Shown here piece by piece: positions 18,607 to 28,216 of a stretch of 64,000 nucleotides of DNA. Made by a program: the position numbers and the translations under genes. Source of the DNA: Buttiauxella agrestis ATCC 33320 (GTDB taxonomy: Bacteria > Pseudomonadota > Gammaproteobacteria > Enterobacterales > Enterobacteriaceae); assembly GCA_024169445.1 (NCBI GenBank), contig JALKFA010000001.1, positions 1,612,001 through 1,676,000 on the forward strand, in the 5' to 3' direction. Position 1 is the stretch's first letter. Each line of letters begins with the position of its first letter. The notes beneath the pieces were generated by a model. It made no database searches and was not told the origin of the DNA. It saw nothing but the letters and a program-made list of their open reading frames with translations.

Positions 18607-18626
18607 AAAATCCACTCGGTCTCTGG

Positions 18627-18645
18627 AAATTGGTGTGATAACTTT
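18627..18645 (+). promoter_or_regulatory. Candidate ExuR operator for uxaCA
   Basis: AAATTGGTGTGATAACTTT keeps the left half (AAATTGGT) and part of the right half of the ExuR palindrome. It lies between the CRP site and the uxaC start, a position suited to repression. Confidence 0.45.
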
Positions 18646-18695
18646 ATTTGCATTATGCGCAAGCATCGAACTGCTATGAACAGAGGAACCCTACA

Positions 18696-20105
18696 ATGGC
18701 CCAGTTTATGACTGAAGATTTTCTCCTGGATACAGAATTTGCCCGCCGCTTGTACCATGAATTTGCAGCCGATCAGCCTATTTTCGACTATCACTGCCAC
18801 TTACAACCACAGCAGGTTGCTGAAGATTACCGTTTCAAAAACCTGTATGACATCTGGTTAAAAGGTGATCACTACAAGTGGCGTGGCATGCGTGCTAACG
18901 GTGTGGAAGAGCGTCTGTGTACTGGCGATGCGACTGACCGCGAGAAGTTCGATGCCTGGGCCGCTACGGTTCCGCACACTATCGGTAACCCGCTGTACCA
19001 CTGGACCCACCTTGAACTGCGCCGTCCGTTCGGTATCACTGGCAAACTGTTGTCCCCAACCACTGCTGATGAAATCTGGAACGAATGTAACGAGCTGCTG
19101 GCCCAGGATAGCTTCTCTGCTCGCGGCATCATGAAGCAGATGAACGTGAAAATGGTCGGCACCACTGATGACCCAATTGACGATTTGCGTTTCCACCGCC
19201 AAATCGCGCTTGACGCGTTTGAAACCAAAGTGCTGCCAAGCTGGCGCCCGGACAAAGCGTTCAACATTGAACAAGCTACTTTTGTTGAATACATGGGCAA
19301 ACTTGCCGAAGTGTCTGATACCGACATCCGCCGTTTCAGCGACCTGCAAGCCGCACTGAGCAAGCGTCTGGATCACTTCGCCGAGCATGGCTGTAAAGTA
19401 TCTGACCATGCATTAGATGTGGTGCTGTTTGCTGAAGCAGACGAAGCGACTCTGGATGGCATTCTGGCGCGTCGTCTTTCCGGTGCGACGCCAACTGAAC
19501 ACGAAACTGCACAGTTCAAAACTGCGGTTCTGGTTTGGCTGGCAGCTGAATACACCCGCCGCGGCTGGGTTCAGCAGTACCACATCGGTGCGCTGCGTAA
19601 CAACAACCTGCGCCAGTTCAAACTGCTGGGGCCTGATGTGGGCTTTGACTCCATCAACGACCGCCCAATGGCTGAAGAACTTTCTCGCCTGCTTAGCAAG
19701 CAAAACGAAAACAACGAACTGCCAAAAACTATTCTTTACTGCCTGAACCCACGCGATAACGAAGTGCTGGGCACCATGATTGGTAACTTCCAGGGCGAAG
19801 GTATGCCAGGCAAGATGCAGTTTGGTTCCGGTTGGTGGTTCAACGACCAGAAAGATGGCATGGAGCGTCAAATGACGCAGCTGGCGCAACTGGGTCTGTT
19901 AAGCCGCTTTGTGGGCATGCTGACTGACAGCCGCAGCTTCCTGTCATACACCCGCCACGAATACTTCCGTCGCATTCTGTGCCAGATGATTGGCCGTTGG
20001 GTGGAAGCGGGCGAAGCGCCAGCAGACATCAAACTGCTGGGCAGCATGGTAGAAAACATCTGCTTTAACAACGCCCGAGACTACTTTGGCATTGAACTGA
20101 ACTAA
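18696..20105 (+). CDS. uxaC: Glucuronate isomerase UxaC
   Basis: A 469-residue uronate isomerase that converts D-glucuronate to fructuronate and D-galacturonate to tagaturonate. It belongs to the amidohydrolase superfamily and carries the family's metal-binding IFDYHCHL near residue 30 and a conserved [14 protein letters not shown] region. The ATG at 18696 follows an AGAGGA ribosome-binding site and matches the E. coli N-terminus; an in-frame start at 18648 lies in the control region. It is followed after 18 bases by uxaA. Confidence 0.97.
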   Translation: MAQFMTEDFLLDTEFARRLYHEFAADQPIFDYHCHLQPQQVAEDYRFKNLYDIWLKGDHYKWRGMRANGVEERLCTGDATDREKFDAWAATVPHTIGNPLYHWTHLELRRPFGITGKLLSPTTADEIWNECNELLAQDSFSARGIMKQMNVKMVGTTDDPIDDLRFHRQIALDAFETKVLPSWRPDKAFNIEQATFVEYMGKLAEVSDTDIRRFSDLQAALSKRLDHFAEHGCKVSDHALDVVLFAEADEATLDGILARRLSGATPTEHETAQFKTAVLVWLAAEYTRRGWVQQYHIGALRNNNLRQFKLLGPDVGFDSINDRPMAEELSRLLSKQNENNELPKTILYCLNPRDNEVLGTMIGNFQGEGMPGKMQFGSGWWFNDQKDGMERQMTQLAQLGLLSRFVGMLTDSRSFLSYTRHEYFRRILCQMIGRWVEAGEAPADIKLLGSMVENICFNNARDYFGIELN

Positions 20106-20123
20106 TCAGGCTCTGAGGTTGAT

Positions 20124-21611
20124 ATGCAATACATCAAGATCCATACGCAAGATAACGTCGCTGTTGCGTTAGTGGACCTGGCTGAAGGTGAAGTCGTTAC
20201 CGTCGAAGGGGCAGAGGTGACTCTGCGCCAGCCGGTACTGCGCGGCCACAAATTTGCGCTTGGCACCATCGCGCAAGGTGAGAATGTTGTTAAGTACGGT
20301 TTGCCGATTGGCCACGCGTTGGCCACCATTGAAGCCGGTGAGCACATTCACTCACACAATGCGCGTACTAATCTGAGCGACCTGGATGAGTATCGCTATC
20401 AACCTGATTTCCAGTCTCTTGCAAGCCAGGCAGCGGACCGTGAAGTCAACGTTTATCGCCGTGAGAACGGTACGGTCGGTGTGCGTAATGAGTTATGGAT
20501 TTTGCCCACTGTCGGTTGTGTCAACGGTATTGCACGCCAAATCCAGAACCGTTTCCTGAAGCAGAATAACGACGCCGAAGATATCGACGGCGTGTTCCTG
20601 TTCAGCCATCCGTTTGGTTGCTCTCAGTTGGGTGAAGACCACATCAACACCCGCACCATGCTGCAAAATATGGTGCATCATCCGAATGCAGGTGCGGTAC
20701 TGGTGATTGGCCTCGGTTGTGAAAACAACCAGGTGAGTGCCTTCCGCGAAACGCTGGGCGAATACGATGCGTCGCGCGTGAAGTTTATGGTTTGCCAGCA
20801 GCAAGACGACGAAGTAGAAGCCGGGCTTGAGCAACTGCAAGAGCTGTATGAAGTGATGCGTCACGACAAGCGCGAACCAGGTAAAATCAGCGAACTGAAA
20901 TTCGGCCTTGAATGCGGTGGTTCAGATGGTTTGTCCGGTATTACGGCAAACCCAATGCTGGGCCGTTTCTCCGACTATATGGTGGCGAACGGCGGCACGA
21001 CTGTGCTGACAGAAGTGCCGGAAATGTTTGGCGCTGAACGCATTCTGATGAGCCATTGCCGCGACGAAGCGACGTTTGAAAAAACCGTCACCATGGTGAA
21101 CGACTTCAAACAATACTTCATCGAACACAACCAGCCGATCTACGAAAACCCATCACCAGGGAACAAAGCTGGCGGTATCACCACGCTCGAAGAAAAATCC
21201 CTCGGCTGCACGCAAAAAGCCGGTGAGAGCGAAGTGGTTGATGTGCTGCGTTATGGCGAGCGCCTGAAAACGCCAGGTCTGAACCTGTTAAGCGCACCAG
21301 GTAACGATGCGGTTGCAACCAGCGCACTGGCTGGAGCAGGTTGCCACATGGTGTTGTTCAGCACCGGGCGCGGCACGCCATACGGTGGTTTTGTGCCAAC
21401 TGTTAAAATCGCAACTAACAGTGAACTGGCGACCAAAAAGCCGCACTGGATTGATTTTGACGCAGGCAAACTGCTGCACGGCAGCGATATGAACACCTTA
21501 CTGAGCGAGTTTATCGACACCATTGTTGATATTGCCAACGGTAAAAAGACCTGTAATGAACGTAATGATTTCCGCGAATTAGCCATCTTTAAAAGCGGCG
21601 TTACGTTGTAA
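20124..21611 (+). CDS. uxaA: Altronate dehydratase UxaA
   Basis: A 495-residue Fe2+-dependent dehydratase that turns D-altronate into 2-keto-3-deoxygluconate. The N-terminal SAF domain covers about residues 1-95. The large C-terminal domain has conserved ECGGSDGLSGITANP, NPSPGNKAGGITTLEEKSLGC and STGRGTPYGGFVPT motifs. It is second in the uxaCA operon and ends 23 bases before a strong terminator. The intermediate step, UxaB, is encoded elsewhere. Confidence 0.97.
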   Translation: MQYIKIHTQDNVAVALVDLAEGEVVTVEGAEVTLRQPVLRGHKFALGTIAQGENVVKYGLPIGHALATIEAGEHIHSHNARTNLSDLDEYRYQPDFQSLASQAADREVNVYRRENGTVGVRNELWILPTVGCVNGIARQIQNRFLKQNNDAEDIDGVFLFSHPFGCSQLGEDHINTRTMLQNMVHHPNAGAVLVIGLGCENNQVSAFRETLGEYDASRVKFMVCQQQDDEVEAGLEQLQELYEVMRHDKREPGKISELKFGLECGGSDGLSGITANPMLGRFSDYMVANGGTTVLTEVPEMFGAERILMSHCRDEATFEKTVTMVNDFKQYFIEHNQPIYENPSPGNKAGGITTLEEKSLGCTQKAGESEVVDVLRYGERLKTPGLNLLSAPGNDAVATSALAGAGCHMVLFSTGRGTPYGGFVPTVKIATNSELATKKPHWIDFDAGKLLHGSDMNTLLSEFIDTIVDIANGKKTCNERNDFRELAIFKSGVTL

Positions 21612-21634
21612 AAAGCCCCTTAGGTGATAACATG

Positions 21635-21670
21635 AAACGGCATTTTGATTTTCGAAATGCCGTTTTTTTT
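21635..21670 (+). terminator. uxaCA terminator
   Basis: AAACGGCATTT / AAATGCCGTTT is an 11-bp stem followed by eight T residues. Confidence 0.93.
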
Positions 21671-21698
21671 CGCCTAATTTTACTCACAAGGATTAGTC

Positions 21699-22244
21699 AT
21701 GACCGCGTATTGGGTTGCCCAGGGCGTCGGCGTTCTCGCCTTTTTGGTCGGCATTACCACCTTCATCAATCGCGATGAACGGCGTTTCAAACTGCAACTG
21801 GCGGCATACAGCGCCATCATCGGCATTCACTTCTTTTTGATGGGCGCAAGCCCGGCAGGCATGAGTGCCGAACTTAACGCGTTCCGCACGGTTATCTCTT
21901 TGCGTACGCGTAGCTTGTGGGTAATGGGGATTTTCATTGCACTAACCCTGGGGTTAGGCCTGGCGAAATTTGATCATGCAATGGAATTGCTGCCGATTGC
22001 CGGAACTGTTGCCAGTACCTGGGCGTTGTTCCGCTGCAAAGGGTTGACGATACGCTGTGTGATGTGGTGTTCAACGGCTTGCTGGGTGACGCATAACTTC
22101 TGGCTGGGATCGATTGGCGGGACATTAATCGAAGGGAGTTTTTTGGTGATGAACGGCCTGAACATCGTTCGTTTCTGGCGTATGCAAAGGCGAGGAATTG
22201 ATCCGTTTAAGGTCGAAAAAGAAGTGCAGCAACAAGAGGGGTAA
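21699..22244 (+). CDS. ygjV: YgjV family inner-membrane protein
   Basis: A 181-residue membrane protein of the YgjV/Imp-YgjV family with about five to six hydrophobic helices and the motif GVLAFLVGITTFINRDERRFK near the N-terminus. Function is unknown. It lies just downstream of the uxaCA terminator, so it is expressed separately, and is followed by a REP element. Confidence 0.92.
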   Translation: MTAYWVAQGVGVLAFLVGITTFINRDERRFKLQLAAYSAIIGIHFFLMGASPAGMSAELNAFRTVISLRTRSLWVMGIFIALTLGLGLAKFDHAMELLPIAGTVASTWALFRCKGLTIRCVMWCSTACWVTHNFWLGSIGGTLIEGSFLVMNGLNIVRFWRMQRRGIDPFKVEKEVQQQEG

Positions 22245-22256
22245 TCGGACTATTTT

Positions 22257-22286
22257 GTAGGTCGGTTAAGCGCAGCGCCACCCGAC
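22257..22286. repeat. REP-like palindrome
   Basis: GTAGGTCGGTTAAGCGCAGC-type REP palindrome between ygjV and the converging sstT. Confidence 0.85.
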
Positions 22287-22300
22287 AAATCTCAGTTATG

Positions 22301-22330
22301 TTACTCCCTGCCTCGTAAGACAGGGAGCGT
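22301..22330. other. Hairpin between ygjV and sstT
   Basis: CTCCCTG and CAGGGAG pair around a 10-base loop in this convergent intergenic region. There is no T-run on either strand, so it is at most a weak terminator or RNA-stabilising stem. Confidence 0.4.
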
Positions 22331-22336
22331 TAAACA

Positions 22337-23581
22337 TTAACCGCGTAACGGGTTTTTATCCGCCAGGCGTGCATCTTCTGCCTGGCAAGCCGCCGCTGTA
22401 AACAGCACATCTGTTGAGGAGTTGAGTGCGGTTTCGCAAGAATCCTGCAACACGCCGATGATAAAGCCGACAGCGACTACCTGCATGGCAATCTCATTCG
22501 GGATACCAAACATGCCGCAGGCCAGTGGGATCAGCAGCAAAGAACCGCCCGCCACACCAGAAGCCCCGCAAGCACACAGCGAAGCGACCACACTCAGCAG
22601 CAGCGCAGTTGGCAAATCTACCGGCACGCCCAGAGTATTCACCGCCGCCAGCGTCAGCACGGTAATAGTGATTGCCGCGCCCGCCATATTGATGGTTGCA
22701 CCCAACGGGATAGAGACAGAATAGGTATCGCGGTCCAGATTCAGCTTCTCGCACAGCGCCATGTTCACGGGAATGTTGGCCGCAGAACTACGGGTAAAGA
22801 AGGCGGTAACGCCACTTTCACGCAGGCAAGCAAACACCAGCGGGTACGGGTTGCGACGAATCTTGATGAACACCAGCAGTGGGTTGATGACCAGCGCCAC
22901 ACCGAACATGCAGCCAACCAGCACCAACAACAGTTGCGCATAGCTCCACAGTGTTTCAAAGCCAGTGGTTGCCAGTGTTGATGCGACCAGGCCAAAAATA
23001 CCGACTGGGGCAAAGCGAATCACCACTCTAACGATGAACGTCACTGCGTCGGAAACATCGTTAATCAGATTTTTGGTGCTTTCATTGCCGTGGCGCAGAG
23101 CAAAGCCCAGACCCACAGCCCACACCAGAATCCCGATGTAGTTGGCGTTCAGCAGCGCATGAATTGGGTTTGCAACCATACTCATCAGCAGACCGCGCAT
23201 GACTTCGACAATGCCTGATGGCGGGGTGATGTCCGTTGCGCCAGTCACCAGATGTAGCGTGGAAGGGAACGCGAAACTGATCACCACAGCGGTCAATGCA
23301 GCGGTGAAGGTACCCAGAAGATAAAGCACCAGAATCGGACGGATACTGGTTTTCTGACCATGTTTGTGGTTAGCAATGGATGCCATAACCAACATCAGAA
23401 CCAGTACCGGAGCGACGGCTTTCAACGCTCCAACGAATAATGTACCGAGCAACCCAACGGCAATTGCCGCAGGTTTTGAAATAGCTGCCAGCGCGATACC
23501 GAGCACCAGTCCAACCAAAATCTGTTTTACCAGACTGCCCTTTGCCAGGCGATTTAGAATACCTGGGGATTGTGTTGCCAT
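22337..23581 (-). CDS. sstT: Serine/threonine:Na+ symporter SstT
   Basis: A 414-residue member of the dicarboxylate/amino acid:cation symporter family that imports serine and threonine with sodium. Eight or more hydrophobic segments and re-entrant loops are visible. Family motifs include [18 protein letters not shown] and [21 protein letters not shown], and a late [19 protein letters not shown]. Length matches E. coli (414). It lies downstream of alx on the same strand, separated by the alx terminator. Confidence 0.96.
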   Translation of the reverse strand: MATQSPGILNRLAKGSLVKQILVGLVLGIALAAISKPAAIAVGLLGTLFVGALKAVAPVLVLMLVMASIANHKHGQKTSIRPILVLYLLGTFTAALTAVVISFAFPSTLHLVTGATDITPPSGIVEVMRGLLMSMVANPIHALLNANYIGILVWAVGLGFALRHGNESTKNLINDVSDAVTFIVRVVIRFAPVGIFGLVASTLATTGFETLWSYAQLLLVLVGCMFGVALVINPLLVFIKIRRNPYPLVFACLRESGVTAFFTRSSAANIPVNMALCEKLNLDRDTYSVSIPLGATINMAGAAITITVLTLAAVNTLGVPVDLPTALLLSVVASLCACGASGVAGGSLLLIPLACGMFGIPNEIAMQVVAVGFIIGVLQDSCETALNSSTDVLFTAAACQAEDARLADKNPLRG

Positions 23582-23800
23582 GAATAACCTTCCTGTTTAG
23601 TGTGTCGTCCCATCCTGGCCTGCACTCTAAGGTGCTTTTCGACCGGATGTATAGATTGGTGTTTGCCTGGTTGAGTATAAGGAAATGTCTCAGGGTAGTA
23701 AGTAGTAAACACTGATTATTTCGGTATAAGCTAGTTTTTATAACTAAATTTTAACAAATGTGTGACATTAGCGGCACTTCGCACAGTTGATATCGTAAAA

Positions 23801-23826
23801 AGAAAAACCCCGCCAAAGACGGGGTC
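23801..23826 (-). terminator. alx terminator
   Basis: On the minus strand ACCCCG / CGGGGT closes a GC-rich hairpin followed by TTTTTCTTTTT, 50 bases after the alx stop. Confidence 0.9.
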
Positions 23827-23839
23827 AGAGAAGTTTTTC

Positions 23840-23870
23840 GAAGGTCGGATAAACGTAGTGCCATCCGACG
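23840..23870. repeat. REP-like palindrome
   Basis: A GAAGGTCGGATAAACGTAGT-type REP element lies between the alx stop and its terminator, where REP elements often protect mRNA 3' ends. Confidence 0.85.
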
Positions 23871-23875
23871 AAATA

Positions 23876-24844
23876 TTACTTCGCGAGTCTCTTCTGATCG
23901 TTACGGTAGTTAACAATAGCGTTAATGATCAATGTTAACGCCAGAATGCCACCCACCACGCCCAGCGAAATCGCGATTGGGATATGGTAGAAATCGACAA
24001 TCATCATCTTCACCCCGATAAATATCAGGATAATCGCCAATCCATACTTCAGCATGGTGAAGCGCTCAGCTACGCCCGCCAGCAAGAAGTACATTGCACG
24101 CAAACCGAGGATGGCAAACAGGTTTGAAGTCAGCACGATGAACGGGTCGGTCGTTACCGCAAAAATAGCCGGAATACTGTCTACTGCGAAAATCACATCG
24201 CTCAATTCAACCAGAATCAGCACCAGCAGCAACGGAGTGGCGAACAGCACCCCATTTTGGCGGGTGAAGAACCTTTCGCCCTCGATTTTATCCGTCATGC
24301 GCAGGTGGCCGCGAATCCAGCGTACCAGCGGTTTATCGCCAATACCGCCTTCATCTTCTTTCGACAGCGCCATCTTGAAACCGGTGAACAGCAAGAAGGC
24401 GCCGAACACATACAGCAGCCACTCAAACTGAGAAATTAGCCAACTGCCGGCGAAAATCATAATGGTACGCAGCACAATTGCGCCCAGCACGCCATAGACC
24501 AGCACGCGGCGCTGCAAGGCTGCAGGCACGGCGAAATAGCTAAACAGCATTAGCCAGACAAACACGTTATCCACTGCGAGTGATTTTTCAATCAGATAAC
24601 CGGTGAGGAAGGCGAGAGCCTGAGCATCCGCTACTTCACGGCCCGATGTGCCGGTGAGATACCACCAGAATGCCGCATTAAACAGCAGCGAAAGCGTAAC
24701 CCAAACCAGGGACCATACGGCCGCCTGCTTCATGGTCATGGTGTGTGAGCCTTTACGACCCTGAAGCAGCAGATCGATGGCCAACATGATAACGACCACG
24801 ACAGCAAAACTGCCCCACAGTAATGGAGTGCCGACACTATTCAT
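23876..24844 (-). CDS. alx: TerC-family Mn2+ exporter Alx
   Basis: A 322-residue TerC-family inner-membrane protein that in E. coli exports manganese and responds to alkaline pH. The family's acidic membrane motifs are present: [16 protein letters not shown] in the N-terminal repeat and [20 protein letters not shown] in the C-terminal one. Nine hydrophobic helices are visible. The ATG at 24844 gives the E. coli N-terminus ([11 protein letters not shown]); the in-frame start at 24934 lies within the regulatory leader. Expression should be controlled by that leader. Confidence 0.95.
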   Translation of the reverse strand: MNSVGTPLLWGSFAVVVVIMLAIDLLLQGRKGSHTMTMKQAAVWSLVWVTLSLLFNAAFWWYLTGTSGREVADAQALAFLTGYLIEKSLAVDNVFVWLMLFSYFAVPAALQRRVLVYGVLGAIVLRTIMIFAGSWLISQFEWLLYVFGAFLLFTGFKMALSKEDEGGIGDKPLVRWIRGHLRMTDKIEGERFFTRQNGVLFATPLLLVLILVELSDVIFAVDSIPAIFAVTTDPFIVLTSNLFAILGLRAMYFLLAGVAERFTMLKYGLAIILIFIGVKMMIVDFYHIPIAISLGVVGGILALTLIINAIVNYRNDQKRLAK

Positions 24845-24849
24845 AAAAG

Positions 24850-24955
24850 GGTTTCCTTCAAACAAAACAAAAACGGCCAACGTCGGAAGACGCCAGCCGC
24901 TAATGCTTGCAACAGGGATCTCGCCTTCCGGCAAGGTCTCACTTACAACATCTAT
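24850..24955 (-). ncRNA. alx leader: yybP-ykoY-type Mn2+/pH-responsive riboswitch (PRE/SraF)
   Basis: The minus strand upstream of alx carries GTGAGACCTTGCCGGAAGGCGAGATC, the stem and loop region of the E. coli alx pH-responsive element. It continues with a GCGGCTGGCGTCTTCCGACG-type hairpin and a T-run (GTTTTTGTTTTG) that could act as the regulated terminator. In E. coli this leader belongs to the manganese-sensing yybP-ykoY family. I identify it by sequence resemblance and position; the exact ends are estimated. Confidence 0.75.
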
Positions 24956-25121
24956 ACGTTACATATATATGTTGCCCGGTAACCGGGTGTTTTATTTTTA
25001 AACACCGTAATGACGATTAACCGACGAAGAAGTTACTCCCCTTTGCGGGCAGAAAAATATTACTTCCCATACATTTCGTCAACATTTCCCTCTTTGTTTT
25101 ACACAGCTTTACGCCGATGCA

Positions 25122-26120
25122 TCACGCAGGTGAATGTACTGGGAGATCATCTGCCGGGAATTTCACGCCAGTCTGTGCGCGAATCTCGGTGCTCAGCAAC
25201 GCGGTGGAGCGTGACGTCACTAAACCAGGATGATTAACTTCATTCTCGGTGACCAAACGAGCAAAAACTTCGGCTTCATAAAGCATAGTATTGATATGCT
25301 GTGGGAGCGTTAGATCCTGCGGTTTGCCACCACGAGGGATAAAGGTGATGCGCTGGCATTCAGAGATTTTCTCGATAACCAAAGAGCCGGCTTCGCCCTG
25401 AATCTCACTTGGGATAGTGGAATCGCTCACTTTGGAGTGCAACAGATTCACGTCAAAATCGCCGTAATTCATCTGCACCGAACCGTGCGCATCGACACCG
25501 CTTTCCAGCAGGCTGGCGGTAGCATGAACCGAATACGGCTCGCCCCACAACGCCACTGCTGACGCCAGCGTGTAAAAACCGATATCCATAATCGAGCCGT
25601 TGGAAAACGCTGGATTAAAGGTGTTTGGGTTCTCGCCATCGAGATAACGCTGATAGCGCGAGGAATACTGGCAATAGTTGAGCAGCACTTTGCGGATCTT
25701 ACCCACTTTCGGCAACGCCTGTTGCAGCGCGATAAAGTTCGGCAAGCTGGCGGTTTTGAACGCTTCGAACAACACCACCTGGTTTTCACGCGCGCAGGCA
25801 ATCGCCGCTTCCACTTCACGCAAATTAGACGCCAGCGGCTTCTCGCAAATCACATGTTTTTTATGGCTGAGAAACAGCAGAGTTTGCGGGGAATGCAGAG
25901 AGTTCGGGCTGGCGATATAAACTGCATCAATGGCGTCACTCTTCGCCATCGCATCAAGATCGGTAAAGAGATGTTCCACCGGATAGTCACTGGCGAAGGT
26001 TTGCGCCTGTTCCAGCGAGCGGGAGTAGACCGCGGTGAGTTTATATTTGCCACTTTCGTGGGCAGCATCGACGAACTGACGGGTGATCCAGTTAGTTCCA
26101 ATAACAGCGAGGCGTATCAT
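25122..26120 (-). CDS. ygjR: Gfo/Idh/MocA family oxidoreductase YgjR
   Basis: A 332-residue NAD(P)-dependent oxidoreductase, very similar to E. coli YgjR. The N-terminal Rossmann motif is degenerate (VIGTNWITRQF), and the catalytic-lysine motif CEKPLASN lies near residue 95. The C-terminal half has the SNGSIMDIGFYTLASAVALWGEP segment of the sugar-dehydrogenase fold. Substrate is unknown. It is a single gene upstream of alx. Confidence 0.93.
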   Translation of the reverse strand: MIRLAVIGTNWITRQFVDAAHESGKYKLTAVYSRSLEQAQTFASDYPVEHLFTDLDAMAKSDAIDAVYIASPNSLHSPQTLLFLSHKKHVICEKPLASNLREVEAAIACARENQVVLFEAFKTASLPNFIALQQALPKVGKIRKVLLNYCQYSSRYQRYLDGENPNTFNPAFSNGSIMDIGFYTLASAVALWGEPYSVHATASLLESGVDAHGSVQMNYGDFDVNLLHSKVSDSTIPSEIQGEAGSLVIEKISECQRITFIPRGGKPQDLTLPQHINTMLYEAEVFARLVTENEVNHPGLVTSRSTALLSTEIRAQTGVKFPADDLPVHSPA

Positions 26121-26192
26121 AAACGGGTGCTATCTCCGAAGGGGATTATCTTTGAAAGACTATCATGATGTGTGGGGAAAACCAGAGGTGGG

Positions 26193-26771
26193 CTAGCGTT
26201 TTCTGAGAAGTGCATTCAGCCACATCTCGTCACGCTCGGGGCGCTTATCTGCCGTCGTCCACATCGTCTCAATTTCTATTTCCGAAAGGGACTCCAGTAA
26301 TTTATTGAGACTGGTTTCATTCATATCCGTAAACCGACGCCCATCTTTCTCACGCTCACTTTCGCCATACTTAAACGAGACATACCAGGTGCCGCTGGAT
26401 TTCAGCGCATCAGTTAGTTTGTGCATCACAACCGGTAATTCTTGATTGGGAACGTGGAGCAGAGAAGCGCAACACCAGATGCCGTCGTACTTTTTCTTAG
26501 CACTGATATCGGCAAACGTCATTTGTTGAACGGACAAACCGCTATGTTGCGTTGCCAACGCCACCATTTCTGAAGAAGCGTCAAACGCATCGACGATATA
26601 ACCCATTTCATGGAATGCTTTAGCATCACGCCCGGAACCGCAGCCTGCATCCAGCACCGCCGCACCAGGTTGTAAATGACGGGTAAAAGATTCGTACAGC
26701 GAAGACATATCGACATTCACGGTGCCGTCGAAAAAGGTTTGCGCATGGTTTTGGTAATAATTGAGCGTCAT
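26193..26771 (-). CDS. Class I SAM-dependent methyltransferase
   Basis: A 192-residue methyltransferase. The SAM-binding motif I is AVLDAGCGSGRDAKAF near residues 45-60 (GxGxG form). An acidic motif II follows (VDAFDASSEMVALA), then ADISAKKKYDGIWCCASLLHVP as motif IV. It resembles small-molecule methyltransferases (TehB/UbiE-like) more than DNA methylases, as no NPPY/DPPY-type motif is seen. The ATG at 26771 shares its A with the stop codon of the upstream HNH gene, so translation is coupled; I reject the earlier in-frame start at 26807. Substrate unknown. Confidence 0.82.
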   Translation of the reverse strand: MTLNYYQNHAQTFFDGTVNVDMSSLYESFTRHLQPGAAVLDAGCGSGRDAKAFHEMGYIVDAFDASSEMVALATQHSGLSVQQMTFADISAKKKYDGIWCCASLLHVPNQELPVVMHKLTDALKSSGTWYVSFKYGESEREKDGRRFTDMNETSLNKLLESLSEIEIETMWTTADKRPERDEMWLNALLRKR

Positions 26772-27787
26772 CAGAATGTGGCCTCGCCTTCTGCTTTCGG
26801 TTCCCACGTGTGGAACAGTCTGTTGTTTTTGACTTTATGCCAGTGGCTTACAAGAAAATCTATCCGCCGTTCTGGCTGCGTTCCAGTCTGATTCACAATG
26901 GTTTCATGGAGTGGCAGTTTGCTTTGAATAAAGTACTCGTTGCGAGCATGAAGCCGCTGCAACAGTTTGCGGCTCGGCAAATGCGAGGATTTACCCTCAA
27001 CGCCACGGTTGCAGCATTTACACGCCAGCACCAAATTCCACACGCCATTGATATTGTTTACCTCATCACGCGCAGACCATGGAATGAAGTGATCAACGTC
27101 AGCCAGTTCGGCGTCACCAGGTATCAGGCTGATGGGTTTAAAACAGTAGAAACAACGGCCTTTCTGGTAACCATTCAAACTGTCCCGGCAACTGGTGATA
27201 TCGACTCGCCTTTCATTAATGCGGCTGAAGAGAAGCTGATTATGTTCATCGAACTCTACCGCAACCAGATTTCGGGAAACGCCCATCGCCCAAGCCTGCT
27301 CAACCAGATTCCATCGCGCGTTCGTTTCAAAGGCAAGATTCTGATATTGCTGCCGTTCGCTTAGCTGATAAAAGTTATCGGTAAGCCGGATTCCCTTATG
27401 CGTTTTTCGCTCATCAAGGAAAAAGCGTTTCTCGATCTCGCCATTATTCACGTTATGGAAGGCATCAATCACATTGTTAAACCCGAGCCGCACCGTGGTT
27501 TCCGTCAATTTATCCTGCGATATCTCACCATTGTTAAACTGCACACAGGCTTCCAGATATTGACTGCCCCGGGATGTGATTTGCTTTGGGGCATGTAAAA
27601 GATGCTCGCAAAGATGGCGGCTAAACGGAACGGCAAGATCTTCAAGCGTGACCAGATCACTACCTGATTTGTCCACATCATACAAAGCGTGCGCGAGGGC
27701 AAATTTGTAAGATGCGACGTTTCTTCCAAAAAGGATCACACCGCGCCAATAATTCTCAAGCGTTGGGTCAGCCTGATAAAAATCCAT
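26771..27787 (-). CDS. HNH endonuclease domain protein
   Basis: A 338-residue protein with a C-terminal HNH nuclease domain. CFYC (Cys212/215) begins a zinc knuckle, VDHFIPW holds the catalytic His233, and NGVWNLVLACKCCN supplies the Asn and the second CxxC (256/259). The N-terminal 200 residues are helical and not recognised. It overlaps the methyltransferase gene by one base, suggesting a two-gene unit. The pair sits between the conserved ygjR and a tRNA-Leu gene used for integration, a typical place for acquired genes. A nucleic-acid cutting role is likely; the target is unknown. Confidence 0.83.
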   Translation of the reverse strand: MDFYQADPTLENYWRGVILFGRNVASYKFALAHALYDVDKSGSDLVTLEDLAVPFSRHLCEHLLHAPKQITSRGSQYLEACVQFNNGEISQDKLTETTVRLGFNNVIDAFHNVNNGEIEKRFFLDERKTHKGIRLTDNFYQLSERQQYQNLAFETNARWNLVEQAWAMGVSRNLVAVEFDEHNQLLFSRINERRVDITSCRDSLNGYQKGRCFYCFKPISLIPGDAELADVDHFIPWSARDEVNNINGVWNLVLACKCCNRGVEGKSSHLPSRKLLQRLHARNEYFIQSKLPLHETIVNQTGTQPERRIDFLVSHWHKVKNNRLFHTWEPKAEGEATF

Positions 27788-28005
27788 TCACGTTTTCCCG
27801 GTTACGGTTTGGTCATGCAGAAGGGGAGTTGGGTTACTGAAACCTGTAACGCGATCACATAACAAATGAAAGGTGATGTAAACCGAGGAAGGATAGATTT
27901 AGTGAATTTGTGAGCTGTAAAGGCTGTGCAGAGCAGCAGAAAGGGTAATGAATTGAAGATGCGCTGATTTTTTCAGCACTTAGCACGTAAACGATAGAAT
28001 GGGGC

Positions 28006-28033
28006 TTGCAAGGTTAAGCACGACAGGTATAAT
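28006..28033 (+). promoter_or_regulatory. tRNA-Leu promoter
   Basis: TTGCAA (28006-28011), a 16-base spacer and TATAAT (28028-28033) lie 28 bases upstream of the tRNA. The spacer length is typical of stable-RNA promoters. Confidence 0.8.
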
Positions 28034-28061
28034 CCCCAACGTTTTCCGCATACCTCTTCGT

Positions 28062-28146
28062 GCCGAAGTGGCGAAATCGGTAGACGCAGTTGATTCAAAA
28101 TCAACCGTTGAAAGACGTGCCGGTTCGAGTCCGGCCTTCGGCACCA
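28062..28146 (+). tRNA. leuX: tRNA-Leu (anticodon CAA)
   Basis: An 85-nt class II tRNA with acceptor stem GCCGAAG / CTTCGGC and encoded ACCA. The anticodon loop TTGATTCAAAATCAA reads CAA, a long variable arm follows, and the T-loop is GGTTCGAGTCC. It closely resembles E. coli leuX. Its 3' end is the attachment site of the satellite prophage that follows: a copy of its last ~20 bases recurs at 39951. Confidence 0.97.
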
Positions 28147-28147
28147 T
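28126..28147 (+). other. attL of the satellite (3' end of tRNA-Leu)
   Basis: CGAGTCCGGCCTTCGGCACC and the next bases recur at 39951-39970 with one G missing. The integrase gene begins 165 bases downstream. This defines the left junction of the integrated element. Confidence 0.88.
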
Positions 28148-28193
28148 ATGTATGTTCGAGAACGTCCGTAACAGTCCGTAAGTTACTAAAAAT

Positions 28194-28216
28194 AAAGCCG
28201 AAAGGCTTTTTTTTTG
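28194..28216 (+). terminator. Terminator at left end of the satellite
   Basis: AAAGCC / GGCTTT around a GAAA-type loop is followed by a run of T. It would end transcription of tRNA-Leu before the integrase gene. Confidence 0.8.

Larger units (their letters stand above)
18206..18695. other. Divergent exuT/uxaC control region
   Basis: This 490-base region contains no gene. It holds a strong CRP-type site (18591-18606) and a candidate ExuR operator (18627-18645), both on the uxaC side. Promoters of both operons must lie here. Confidence 0.7.

Noticed and set aside
26193-27787. The HNH-methyltransferase pair as a classical restriction-modification system
   Set aside because: The methyltransferase has no DNA-methylase catalytic motif (NPPY or DPPY type) that I can find.
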